NCBI GenBank assembly: GCA_947311255.1
Contig: CAMZKL010000021.1
Coordinates: 1 to 55,824, forward strand
Reading direction: 5' to 3'
DNA from: an uncultured Chlorobiota bacterium
GTDB lineage: Bacteria; Bacteroidota; Bacteroidia; Bacteroidales; JAADGE01
Length of the DNA stretch: 55,824 nt
Positions 47,801-55,742 of the stretch are shown piece by piece. The notes below the pieces were generated by a model. That model did not search any database and was not told the origin of the DNA. It worked only from the letters and a program-made list of their open reading frames with translations. Position 1 is the stretch's first letter; each line of letters opens with the position of its first letter. The position numbers and the translations under genes are program-made.

Positions 47801-49394
47801 ATGTTTGGTTTATTCCCGGAACACCGGCAAATTTTTTCTCAATCATGCCTGGAGCAACAGTTTGTCCTTTATTGTTTTTGTAAATATCTTTAACCCTATC
47901 AATTATTTCATGATGTCCGGTTTTTTCAATTTTGAATATGTCGCCCGTAGATAGCCAATAATCTTCTTCATGTGGAAATGGAATAATATCGTCTGGCCCG
48001 GCATTTTCAAGATATTTAGCAAGATAATGTCCTTTTATTTCAAGTTCTCCTGTTTCTTTTAGTCGAGTTTCCATACCAGGTAAAGGAGTTCCGGTTGAGT
48101 TTTCTCTGTATTCAAAAGATGGTGTCATTGTAATGCCTCCTGTTGCCTCTGTCATTCCAAATCCACTGTTAACCGAAATTCCGTGTTTATGAAAGTACCT
48201 AAAAATTTTTGGGTCTAAATAACCTGCTGCTGATAAACCCCAATGAAGTCTTTTCCCGGTAATTGTTTTTATAATTTTTAATTGTTCCTTTTCATCTTCA
48301 ATACCCTCTGTTGACTTTATACATTTTTCATATATTTGTACCCAACGAATTGGCACACTTATAAAACCTGAAGGATTTTCTTTTGGAAATAAAGATAGTA
48401 AAGTTGCCGAAGATGAGTTTCCTGCAAAAATATAAGTTCCTCCCCAAAAAATAGTTCCTGTTAGCTCAAGATAGCGTCCAAAGGTATGGAATAAAGGCAG
48501 GTAGGATATTAATGTCTCCTCATTCCCAACTTGTGGGAGTGATGCAGCCCTTGCAAAACGTTTACTAACAATATTATAGTTTGAAAAAGAAACACCTTTT
48601 GGCATTCCTGTGCTTCCCGAAGTAAACATTGTTGTTGCAACTTCATTAATAGGCTTTCTTTTTAGTTTTGAAAGAATTAGTTCCGTATCTTTTAGTGATA
48701 TTTTTTTACTCTCTTTACTTAAATAAAAATCAGCATCTTTATTTTTATCTGCACTTTCTTGTGTAACAATAATTTTTATTTCCTTATCAAGTTTTTCAAT
48801 TGCAGCTTTAACAGTTTTTAATCTGTCGGGTGTGTCAGTAATAATAATATCAATATCTAATTCTTTTAATACATATTCTATAATTTTATCATTAAAATGA
48901 ATATTTAAAGGTGTATTAAAAATGTCATAAGATAAACAAGCCAAATCACTTATTGCACCCTCAATGCTGTTGTTAAGGAAAAGAGCAACTCTAGGATTGT
49001 CAGCTTTTATAGAATAAATAAATGCAGCAATTTCTTTCATATGATGAAGAACTTGTTTGTACGTCCATTCTGTAAGTTGTGGTTTCGAACGTTCTTTAAA
49101 AAGAATCTTTTCAGGATGTTCTGATACTCTTTGTTGAATAATATCAAGTAAACTAAAATCTGTTTTTTGAATAATTTTAAAAACTAATTCTGCCCACCTA
49201 TTACGATTTTCTGCAGTATTTAAACTTTTTAAAAAAGAAACTTTTCTTGAATAGTTTAAGAATGTAAAGTAGTCTTCTTTACTTAATTTGTTTTCTATTA
49301 GGCTTTGCTCACATTGTTCAATAATTTTAAGGCTATTTTTTGCACTTAAATATTTATTTGATTTTTTTATGTACTCTTTCAATTCTTTCATCAT
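44817..49394 (-). CDS. Three-part fusion: acyl-CoA synthetase, large unassigned region, GNAT acetyltransferase (1,525 aa)
   Basis: Residues about 60-620 are an ANL-superfamily acyl-CoA synthetase. The P-loop is TSGSTGMPKG near 257-266, followed by GFGMTEATGG (about 410-420), STGD near 483, DRVKDIYKNNKGQ (about 498-510) and a C-terminal GELTAKGSYKR (about 600) holding a candidate catalytic lysine. Residues about 620-1385 have no domain I can name; the first part looks helical and HEAT-like, and later blocks such as LGAYPFGASAITNFGCSNP and PGFISPNNVALPENDF look conserved. Residues about 1385-1525 are a GNAT domain with acetyl-CoA loop LHGKGIGSAM. It might activate an acyl group and pass it to a protein or small amine. 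The gene is single, convergent with the NagZ fusion, with a -7 box at 49412-49419 (complement). Confidence 0.88.
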   Translation of the reverse strand: MMKELKEYIKKSNKYLSAKNSLKIIEQCEQSLIENKLSKEDYFTFLNYSRKVSFLKSLNTAENRNRWAELVFKIIQKTDFSLLDIIQQRVSEHPEKILFKERSKPQLTEWTYKQVLHHMKEIAAFIYSIKADNPRVALFLNNSIEGAISDLACLSYDIFNTPLNIHFNDKIIEYVLKELDIDIIITDTPDRLKTVKAAIEKLDKEIKIIVTQESADKNKDADFYLSKESKKISLKDTELILSKLKRKPINEVATTMFTSGSTGMPKGVSFSNYNIVSKRFARAASLPQVGNEETLISYLPLFHTFGRYLELTGTIFWGGTYIFAGNSSSATLLSLFPKENPSGFISVPIRWVQIYEKCIKSTEGIEDEKEQLKIIKTITGKRLHWGLSAAGYLDPKIFRYFHKHGISVNSGFGMTEATGGITMTPSFEYRENSTGTPLPGMETRLKETGELEIKGHYLAKYLENAGPDDIIPFPHEEDYWLSTGDIFKIEKTGHHEIIDRVKDIYKNNKGQTVAPGMIEKKFAGVPGINQTFLVGDAKPYNVLLISPDKKDPVLNFGNKNENIEEYFRQIITTANKDLAPYERVINFCIIERDFSKEKGELTAKGSYKRKNIEKNFSELILKLYQKNYISFKKKGFEIIIPRWFFRDLGILETDIKSNKAGIFNKVSGKTLRIQKSYKDDIYIIGDLNYKVFNKKIDLGVIVRQAKLWVGNPELIEFSPVKDSFDFPLRNFSPQLCVLNKDAKIYHSSEIKQAKGINDIDLIFLNSLISEALHTETKTALSALEQIENIFPNSNKNKAEVIRRRLEALACHQNEEIRITAYRILLTKDPEPDFSELLPAFINSGQTFLNEESIKILAKGTFALQHLDSLRKRMFQYRRELKWPANKQTRKQFDTIFKLLLNFGINNPKYYKTLRAEFASWMLLKNESFLSKKAYKYFYELHGAFVKHIKESSEEYSEKDLKSFLVFDEGISKSYKEELITKLAASHTLKQAIIIIYDDWEFKMSNIPEEGIWVSRVKSYRNTKHYRLSINTLRGKHYDIHVSIDENLKTKKGLETLYRMITLGAYPFGASAITNFGCSNPNDKIVISAYLSMLSAYDKIRAIVEVQASGHIESANAWRKIFIRSMSAFFKVWYNSGRTIIPGFISPNNVALPENDFTDNAVIISLSGWSSEASFDILVNSLFLNFYKKVTAHYPILNKFIKIRWIFHACVESLGKEKAINFLHELENKYDKKSELSENENEIFNNLKSYLTDFKGRIYLPLALFNAIDRYLDWINKNPKSRMKAKEQTISELFDLYNLNQFSEIVRYKFFRETFFKDCSLNIAKTFDILLKKMSDNINIIPLQLTELSDLQSVLKTKYEQNMFGKMVFPGIKTEQKVDILTVGEKTDEHVIVRSILKDKSNTEYVMREPLEAFETGELYKLFYKENYPKKISDTDKHYVLTDTNERVIGGLCYKELSKEDVLIDGMAVTSPLHGKGIGSAMMEDFFTRMKARGVKTIKAHFLFGNYYLKHNFVIDEKWGALVKEL

Positions 49395-49580
49395 AATTTT
49401 AAAATTGCAAACAAAATTAATATTTTACTTATTTATTCGTGCAATAGTTTGCTAAGATTTGCTAAACCTGTTTTGGTAAAACTTATAAGGGGCTAATTAT
49501 CAGTGTTCTATTATGATTAGTAAATATTTAGCTAATCTTCAAATATCAATCAATTACAAAAATAACACTCTTTTAATATA
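49395..49580. promoter_or_regulatory. Upstream region of the synthetase-GNAT gene
   Basis: The complement of CAAAATTA (49412-49419) is a perfect -7 TAnnTTTG on the minus strand, with TTG 22 bases upstream (complement of CAA at 49442-49444). The remainder is AT-rich and contains decayed relatives of the GATTTGCTAAAT hairpin, including GATTAG/CTAATC arms around a TAAATATTTA centre at 49515-49537. Confidence 0.45.
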
Positions 49581-49771
49581 GGGCAAACTCATACTTTTAT
49601 TTTTCAACACAATTTATGTGATTTAACAATTCAAACTAAGGTTTTTAGGGATAATGAAACTAATTAAAATATAAGAATCAAAAATTAATGTTATCGTAAC
49701 ACATTAAAACGTAACACGATTCAAAGCAAATTAATACTTTTAACATATTTTAAAAAAGTCTGAGTTTGCCC
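49581..49771 (-). mobile_element. MITE-like element, copy 2 (191 bp, reverse orientation)
   Basis: The terminal inverted repeats are GGGCAAACTCATACTTTT on the left and the complement of GGGCAAACTCAGACTTTT on the right. Read on the minus strand, it aligns from end to end with copy 1 and with the visible part of copy 3. It contains the internal near-palindrome related to ATCGTGTCACGTT/AACGTGTCACGAT. It has no coding potential. It lies between the synthetase-GNAT gene and the first T9SS cargo gene. Confidence 0.85.
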
Positions 49772-49862
49772 TGTTTTATAATGGCATATATTCCTTTTTT
49801 ATTTTGTAGCACAGCAATAAATAAAATATAGAAATGGAAACATTAGTTTTATTTGATAGCAA

Positions 49863-49876
49863 GGTAAATATTTACC
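49863..49876. promoter_or_regulatory. Perfect 14-bp palindrome GGTAAATATTTACC
   Basis: The palindrome lies 66 bases upstream of the -33 box of the T9SS cargo gene and 92 bases after MITE copy 2. Its length and symmetry suit a dimeric DNA-binding protein. No second copy was noticed in the window and no local regulator gene is present. Confidence 0.3.
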
Positions 49877-49941
49877 AATTAGCTAATATGAATTGTAAAA
49901 AGTATGAACTTTAATTTGAAAATGTCTAAATCAACATTTTT

Positions 49942-49972
49942 TTTGTATTTAAAAAATTTATATTTACCTTTG
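49942..49972 (+). promoter_or_regulatory. Consensus Bacteroidota promoter for the first T9SS cargo gene
   Basis: A -33 TTTG (49942-49945) and -7 TACCTTTG (49965-49972) are separated by 19 bases, the consensus spacing. Transcription would start near 49979, giving a leader of about 45 bases that ends in ATTATTAATTAAAATTTT before the ATG at 50024. Confidence 0.75.
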
Positions 49973-50023
49973 GAAAATGTTATTTAACATTATAAATTAT
50001 TATTAATTAAAATTTTTTAAGTT

Positions 50024-52159
50024 ATGAAAAAAAATTTATTTACAATTATGTTAGCTTTTCTTGTTGTGTTCGGTATGAATGCACAAGATTTTGGTGCAGT
50101 TAATACCAATGGGAAAGCTAAAGAAAATGTTTTTGCAAAAAAGTCAACAATGAAAAATGGTTTAAGAAGTGGGAAAGCAAGCTTTTTATCTGAACCTTTT
50201 GACACTGAAATTCCTGCAACATGGACAGTTGAAGCAGATGCAGGTGCAGATTATACATGGATTTGGGATGCGGCAGGTTATGCTAATTGCGATAGTGATG
50301 CTCCTGGAAGTGGTTATACAACCGCTGGAACTTTAACTTCTCCTACAATTGATGTTTCAGGAGCTACTTCTTTATTCGTTGCTTTTGATCATTATTACAA
50401 ACATCTTGGTTCACAACATGCAGAAGTAGAAGTATATGACGGTACTGCATGGCAAGAAATTGCAGCTTATAGTGCTTCAACAGGTGATATGGATCATGTT
50501 GAAATTGATGTTACTACATATATTAATGCAAATTTTGCTGTAAGATTTCATTTTTCTGATGAAGGTGGATGGGATTGGTGGTGGCACGTAGATAATGTTT
50601 CTGTTTTTTCTCCAGAAGCACATGATTTTGGTGTTGATGCTGTTACTCCTACTTTTGTTTTAAGTGGTTCAACAGTAGCCCCAACAGTAACTCTTCACAA
50701 TTATGGAGCAACTGATGAGGCAACTTGGTCTTTACAATTAACTGGTACTGACGGATATAATCAAACTGTTGCTGATGCTGCTACTATTGCAGCTGGTGCA
50801 GATTATGTTGTAACTTTCCCAGACTGGACTCCTGCTGATGGAACTTATGACCTAACAGCTACTATAACGCTTGCTGGTGATGCTGATAACACAAATGATG
50901 TAAAGACTGTGTCTTGTGCTGTTGAAGGTCTTGCTGATGCTTATGGAGGTAACTCTTCAGATGGTTTATATGGTACGGTTGTTTTAGCAGATGGTACTTT
51001 TGCACAAACGGGAACAATGGGAACTACTCCGTTTCCAATGGCTGCTGAGTTTAATGGAGTAAATATGTACAGAGTTAATAACGATTTAAGTTTTGGAACT
51101 GTTTCTCCAGCTGGAGTATATACAAACCTTGGTATGCTTACTGGTTTTTCAGGAACTCCTACTGGTTTAGCTTGGGATTGGACTAATAATATTATGTATG
51201 CACTTGTTCTTGATGGAGCTAATGCGCCTCATCTTTGCACATTAGACATTGCATCTCTTGTTCTTACAGAAATTGGTGCGGGAACAGGAATGATTATAGG
51301 AATGGACATGGCAAATGACGGTTTCTTATACGGACCTGCTCTTAATGATGAAAGTCTATATAAAATTGACCCTGCAACAGGCGCAACTACTCTTATTGGT
51401 TCTACTGGCTTAGTTTTAAACTATGGACAAGATGTATCTTATGATGCTGCAACAAATAAATTATATACAATTTCTTGTGGAGATGATTATAAATTTGGTA
51501 CTTATGATTTAACAACAGGTGCATTTACATTAATTTTTGACTTTACAAATAAGCAATTTGCAACATTCGCAATAACTAAAGATGGAACTCCTCCATCAAC
51601 AGCACCTATAACTTTTGTTGTTGATAATACTGCAAATACTAGTTATACTGGCTTTGCATTAAAAGGAAGTTGGGATGCAAGTGGAAATTATGATAATACA
51701 TGGAATGGTGGAGCTGAGCATACAAACTTTTATGATGATGGAACACATGGGGATGCTACCGCAGGAGATGATATCTGGACTGTTGTTGTAAATTTAGTTC
51801 CTGATGCTGGTGCAAACTCATGGGAATGGGGTGTAAACGATCAAGACGGAACTTGGATTGACGGAAATTTTGCCTTTACAGTATCTGATGATTCTCCTCA
51901 AACTTTAACTTATACAACAACTGGAGTTAATGAATTATCATCAAAAGGAATTAGCGTATATCCAAATCCTTCAAATGGAACATTTAATGTAAATGTTGAA
52001 AGTAATTTCAGTCTTGAAATTTTCGATATTACAGGAAAAGTTTTAAATACAAGAGTTCTTAACGGAAATTCAACTATTAGCATTGATAATGCTGGAGTTT
52101 ATTTCCTAAGATTCTCAAATAAAGAAGGTTCAGTTACTCAAAAAGTAATTGTTCAATAA
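50024..52159 (+). CDS. T9SS type A secreted multidomain protein (711 aa)
   Basis: The protein has a signal peptide (MKKNLFTIMLAFLVVFGMNAQ). A MAM/cleaved-adhesin-like lectin-fold domain follows at about 55-200 (EPFDTEIPATWTVEAD ... HVDNVSVF). Next come a CARDB-like domain at about 205-305, a region at about 310-525 that reads like a beta-propeller (MAAEFNGVNMYRVN ... YKIDPATGATTLIGST), a starch-binding-like sandwich (about 530-632, GFALKGSWDASGNYDNTW) and the type A T9SS sorting domain (about 641-711, ISVYPNPSNGTFNVNV ... SVTQKVIVQ). It is likely exported and anchored or released at the surface. Its role and ligand are unknown. The downstream gene is a paralogue with the same leader and ends. 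Confidence 0.92.
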   Translation: MKKNLFTIMLAFLVVFGMNAQDFGAVNTNGKAKENVFAKKSTMKNGLRSGKASFLSEPFDTEIPATWTVEADAGADYTWIWDAAGYANCDSDAPGSGYTTAGTLTSPTIDVSGATSLFVAFDHYYKHLGSQHAEVEVYDGTAWQEIAAYSASTGDMDHVEIDVTTYINANFAVRFHFSDEGGWDWWWHVDNVSVFSPEAHDFGVDAVTPTFVLSGSTVAPTVTLHNYGATDEATWSLQLTGTDGYNQTVADAATIAAGADYVVTFPDWTPADGTYDLTATITLAGDADNTNDVKTVSCAVEGLADAYGGNSSDGLYGTVVLADGTFAQTGTMGTTPFPMAAEFNGVNMYRVNNDLSFGTVSPAGVYTNLGMLTGFSGTPTGLAWDWTNNIMYALVLDGANAPHLCTLDIASLVLTEIGAGTGMIIGMDMANDGFLYGPALNDESLYKIDPATGATTLIGSTGLVLNYGQDVSYDAATNKLYTISCGDDYKFGTYDLTTGAFTLIFDFTNKQFATFAITKDGTPPSTAPITFVVDNTANTSYTGFALKGSWDASGNYDNTWNGGAEHTNFYDDGTHGDATAGDDIWTVVVNLVPDAGANSWEWGVNDQDGTWIDGNFAFTVSDDSPQTLTYTTTGVNELSSKGISVYPNPSNGTFNVNVESNFSLEIFDITGKVLNTRVLNGNSTISIDNAGVYFLRFSNKEGSVTQKVIVQ

Positions 52160-52175
52160 TTTTTATTATTTATTT

Positions 52176-52206
52176 GATTTGCTAAATCTTTAAGATTTAG
52201 CAAATC
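52176..52206 (+). terminator. GATTTGCTAAATCTT hairpin, dispersed family copy 2
   Basis: GATTTGCTAAATCTT (52176-52190) is followed after one base by its exact reverse complement (52192-52206), and then by eight T residues. This gives a long stem with a functional U tract 16 bases after the stop codon. The sequence is identical to the copy at 55566-55596. Confidence 0.85.
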
Positions 52207-52229
52207 TTTTTTTTAAAAATTTTAATAAG

Positions 52230-52257
52230 GAGATGCTTTTAGCATCTCTTTTTTTTT
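52230..52257 (+). terminator. Second intrinsic terminator of the first T9SS cargo gene
   Basis: GAGATGC (52230-52236) and GCATCTC (52242-52248) enclose a TTTTA loop and are followed by nine T residues. It backs up the hairpin at 52176-52206, so read-through into the next gene should be low and the two cargo genes are probably separate transcripts. Confidence 0.85.
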
Positions 52258-52274
52258 ATTACATAAAAAATTTA

Positions 52275-52282
52275 TATATTTG
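52275..52282 (+). promoter_or_regulatory. -7 box for the second T9SS cargo gene
   Basis: TATATTTG matches TAnnTTTG and lies 36 bases before the ATG at 52319. The -33 position is T-rich but lacks TTTG, so this promoter is weaker by sequence than that of the first cargo gene. The leader shares ATTATTAATTAAAATTTT (52296-52313) with it. Confidence 0.45.
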
Positions 52283-52318
52283 ATTTTTTAAATATATTAT
52301 TAATTAAAATTTTAAATT

Positions 52319-55300
52319 ATGAAAAAAAGTTTATTAGCTATTGTGTTGGCTTTTTTTGTAGTGTTCGGTGCGAATGCTCAAAAAGGCGTTTTGCGTGTTG
52401 ACGGAAAAACAACGCAAAAAAAAGAAACGAAAGAGTTTATTAAAAAAACTGAAAACGTTGTTCAAAGAGTGAAAGCTCCGGCTTATGTGCCAAGTAACTC
52501 CAAAGGAGTTTTATTAGAAGAAGGATTTGAAGGAGGAGCATTACCTACAGGTTGGTCTCAGGTTCAGGAAAACGGAACTGTTGATTGGACATATGAAAAC
52601 GGAGGACATAGCGGTAATCCTGCATCTGCTCACACAGGAAGTTTTAACGCTCTTTTTTATGCAGGCTCATATTCAGGCTATTCTACTTATCTTGTAACAC
52701 CAAGTATTGATATGAGTTTAGGAAATTCTAAATTAATTTTTTGGCACGTGCAAGATGCTTGGGGAAGTGATCAAGACACACTTGCAGTTTACTTTAAAGA
52801 GGGTGCTGCCGGAACATGGACTTATTTGCAAGGTTGGACAGGTGAAATTACAGATTGGCAAGAAGAAGATATTGTAATTCCTTCTTCAAGTAACGATGTA
52901 TATATTGGCTTTTTTGGATATCAAGGTTATGGATGGGGTGTAGGTATTGACGATGTAAAAGTTACTTCACCGAACTCAATAGATGCATCTGTTACTGCTG
53001 TTACTTCTCCTTCAGCCGGTTTTGTTGGTGGGAATAGCGATTTTAAAGTAAATTTAGCAAACCTTGGTTTAACGGATATGACCGCTTGTGATATTACTTG
53101 GGAAGTTTATGATGTTACAAACAGTGCAGTTATTTCAAGCGGAACAACTAACTGGACAGGTTCTCTAACTGTTAATACTTCAGAAGAAGTTACTTTAACA
53201 ACTTTTACCGCAGCTTGGAGTACAGAATACAGGTTTACTGCAACAGCTGATCTTACAGGTGACGAAGATAATACTAACGATGGGATTGTTACAAATTTTT
53301 CAACTGCGATGTTAGTTACTGCTCCATATACACAAGATTTTGAAAACGCTGGTGCAATACCCGACGGATGGACAATGTCAGGTTTTGAAGATTGGAAATT
53401 TACAAACGATATAGGACACGGAGCTGACTCTCCTCATGGAGGAGTATACTATACAGGACTTGATAATTCAGGTGCAGATACAGGACAAGAATCAAACTTA
53501 ATAACTCCTTTTGTAGATTTATCAGCATTGACAGTGGCAACAGTATATTTTTATTATCAAAACGTTGACGACGGTGCACCCGTAACATCAAATATTGCCG
53601 AATTACATGTTGACGTATATAACGGCACTACCTGGACTAACGATATTCTTGTTATTACTGATGAAGTAAATGCTTGGGCAGAATATTATGCTTCTTTATC
53701 CGGATACGGTAATATTGTTCAAATTCGTTTCAGAGGTATTACAACAGCAGGATACCTCAGTGATCCTTCTGTTGATGATGTTGTTATAGGCAATGGTCCT
53801 GATCATGAGTTTGGAATAACGAATCTTGATATGCCAAAAAAATTAAAACCGGGAGAATCTACTACTCCGCATGTAACAATTCACAATTTTGGTGTAAATG
53901 ATGAGGCAACATGGAGTGTTGTTTTAACTGATGGGGGAACATATAATGAAACAATAACGGATCTTTCAACCATTACATCTGGAAGTGATTTAATCCTTGA
54001 TTTTCCTGTTTGGACTCCTGCAGAAGGAGCATATACTATGACTGCAACTGTTACTCTTACAGATGATTATGATACTTCAAATAATACCTTATCTGCTATT
54101 GTTCCTGTTATTGATTATAAATTTGCTTATGCTTATGATAAATCTGTTGGTAAAGTTGGAAACTTGTTTCTTGGAACTGCGGATATTACATATACAGGAG
54201 GAAATACTCAAATAAATGGGGCAGCATGGAGAAATGGTGAATTATACGGACAAGATGCTTTCGGTAATTTTGGAATAATAGATCCTGCCACCGGAACTTT
54301 TAGTATAACAGGACCAACCGGAATAACATCTGATTTTCACATAACACTTGCTTACGACCCGCAAGGCGATAAATTTTACAGTCTCGGATTAACCGGAAGT
54401 TATCCTAACTTTGATGTTGGTTTATGGGAAATAGACGGTTCTACCGGCGTAGCAACAGGAACGACTAATAATACAGGACATACGGGAACGCCTCTTGCAA
54501 TAGCTTGCAGCACTGACGGACATTTATATGCAGTTGAGCATGTACAAGGAGGAAACGGAACATTATACGAAATTGACAAAACAACAGGAGCTTTTACGCT
54601 TATAGGGACTGATTTAGGAGCAGTAGTTTCTTTAAATTTCCAGGCTATGTCATGGGACAATAATGAAAATAAATGCTACTTTCAGGCATATGGTTCTGGC
54701 ACCGACATGAACGGAACTTATGTTATTGATGTTGCAGCAGGAACAGCAACTTTAATGGGTGCTCCACTTAACGAGCAAATAATAGCTCTTGCAATACCTA
54801 CATTTAAAGCAACATTTACTGTTGATGACGGAACCAACCCCATAGACGGTGCAACGGTTACAATAGATGGGAATGATTATGTAACTGCTGGTGGAGGTAT
54901 TGCCGAAGTTGATTTAGCTTACGGTGAATATCCTTATTCCGCAACTGCAACTGGCTTTAGACCTTTTAATAGTACAACTGATCTTGTTGTTGATGGTGCA
55001 GTAGCACAAGGAATAACTCTTGTTGCTCAAGAAACAGGGAAAGATTTCTTAACTTACGGATTTTCATCTCCGGTAGCAACTGGAACAATAAATACAGGAG
55101 ATCATACAGTTTCTATTGAAGTTCCATACGGAACTGATATTACTGGATTAGTTGCTGATTTTACTAATTCTACATTATCCACAGTTGCAGTAGGTGCTAC
55201 TCCACAAGTAAGTGGAACAACACCAAATGACTTCACAAATCCTGTTGTTTATACTATAACTGCAGAAGATATGAGTACTCAGGATTGGACTGTAACTATA

Positions 55301-55549
55301 ACAATTGCTGATGCAATTAATGATATAGCTTTACAGGGAATAAGTGTATATCCAAATCCTTCAAATGGAACTTTCACAGTAAATGTTGAAAATAACTTTA
55401 ATCTTGAAGTTCTAGATATTACAGGGAAAGTAATAAGTACACAAGTTCTTAATGGAACAAACACTGTAATAATTAACAATGCAGGAGTTTATTTCCTAAA
55501 ATTCTCAAATAACGAAGGTTCAGTTACTCAAAAAATAATTGTTCAATAA
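52319..55549 (+). CDS. T9SS type A secreted multidomain protein (1,076 aa), paralogue of the preceding gene
   Basis: The protein has a signal peptide (MKKSLLAIVLAFFVVFGANAQ) and a MAM/cleaved-adhesin-like domain (about 60-220, LLEEGFEGGALPTGWSQV ... GIDDVKVTSP). Next come a CARDB-like domain (about 225-340), a second MAM-like domain (about 340-490, YTQDFENAGAIPDGW) and a second CARDB-like domain (about 495-595). A beta-propeller-like region (about 600-820) is followed by a CarboxypepD_reg-like domain (about 825-905) and a DUF5018-like domain (about 910-1000, SVATGTINTGDHTVSIEVPYGTD). The type A T9SS domain is at about 1007-1076. The order matches the preceding gene with one MAM-CARDB pair and two later domains added. 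It is likely a surface or secreted binding protein; no catalytic motif was found. Confidence 0.92.
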   Translation: MKKSLLAIVLAFFVVFGANAQKGVLRVDGKTTQKKETKEFIKKTENVVQRVKAPAYVPSNSKGVLLEEGFEGGALPTGWSQVQENGTVDWTYENGGHSGNPASAHTGSFNALFYAGSYSGYSTYLVTPSIDMSLGNSKLIFWHVQDAWGSDQDTLAVYFKEGAAGTWTYLQGWTGEITDWQEEDIVIPSSSNDVYIGFFGYQGYGWGVGIDDVKVTSPNSIDASVTAVTSPSAGFVGGNSDFKVNLANLGLTDMTACDITWEVYDVTNSAVISSGTTNWTGSLTVNTSEEVTLTTFTAAWSTEYRFTATADLTGDEDNTNDGIVTNFSTAMLVTAPYTQDFENAGAIPDGWTMSGFEDWKFTNDIGHGADSPHGGVYYTGLDNSGADTGQESNLITPFVDLSALTVATVYFYYQNVDDGAPVTSNIAELHVDVYNGTTWTNDILVITDEVNAWAEYYASLSGYGNIVQIRFRGITTAGYLSDPSVDDVVIGNGPDHEFGITNLDMPKKLKPGESTTPHVTIHNFGVNDEATWSVVLTDGGTYNETITDLSTITSGSDLILDFPVWTPAEGAYTMTATVTLTDDYDTSNNTLSAIVPVIDYKFAYAYDKSVGKVGNLFLGTADITYTGGNTQINGAAWRNGELYGQDAFGNFGIIDPATGTFSITGPTGITSDFHITLAYDPQGDKFYSLGLTGSYPNFDVGLWEIDGSTGVATGTTNNTGHTGTPLAIACSTDGHLYAVEHVQGGNGTLYEIDKTTGAFTLIGTDLGAVVSLNFQAMSWDNNENKCYFQAYGSGTDMNGTYVIDVAAGTATLMGAPLNEQIIALAIPTFKATFTVDDGTNPIDGATVTIDGNDYVTAGGGIAEVDLAYGEYPYSATATGFRPFNSTTDLVVDGAVAQGITLVAQETGKDFLTYGFSSPVATGTINTGDHTVSIEVPYGTDITGLVADFTNSTLSTVAVGATPQVSGTTPNDFTNPVVYTITAEDMSTQDWTVTITIADAINDIALQGISVYPNPSNGTFTVNVENNFNLEVLDITGKVISTQVLNGTNTVIINNAGVYFLKFSNNEGSVTQKIIVQ

Positions 55550-55565
55550 TTTTTATTATTTATTT

Positions 55566-55596
55566 GATTTGCTAAATCTTTAAGATTTAGCAAATC
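55566..55596 (+). terminator. GATTTGCTAAATCTT hairpin, dispersed family copy 3
   Basis: This is a 31-base hairpin identical to that at 52176-52206, followed by a T-rich tract, 16 bases after the stop of the second T9SS cargo gene. The whole stop-codon-to-hairpin stretch is the same in both genes. Confidence 0.85.
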
Positions 55597-55605
55597 TTTT
55601 TATTT

Positions 55606-55630
55606 AAGGGAGCTTAGCTCCCTTTTTTTA
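55606..55630 (+). terminator. Second intrinsic terminator of the second T9SS cargo gene
   Basis: AAGGGAGC (55606-55613) and GCTCCCTT (55617-55624) enclose a TTA loop and run into a T tract. It gives the second cargo gene a tandem terminator like that of the first, although the sequence of this second hairpin differs. Confidence 0.85.
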
Positions 55631-55742
55631 TACCCTACCTTTTGGTATATGTTTTTAATCATTAAATAAAATATGGTTTAATTTTTTACTTTTTTTATCT
55701 TTACAAAATAAAATAGTTCAGTATAAAAAAAACCTGTAGGTA

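Noticed and set aside
55696-55706. TATCTTTAC near the window end, considered as a promoter for a gene beyond it
   Set aside because: The -7 box lacks the final G, no -33 box is seen, and the downstream sequence is MITE copy 3.
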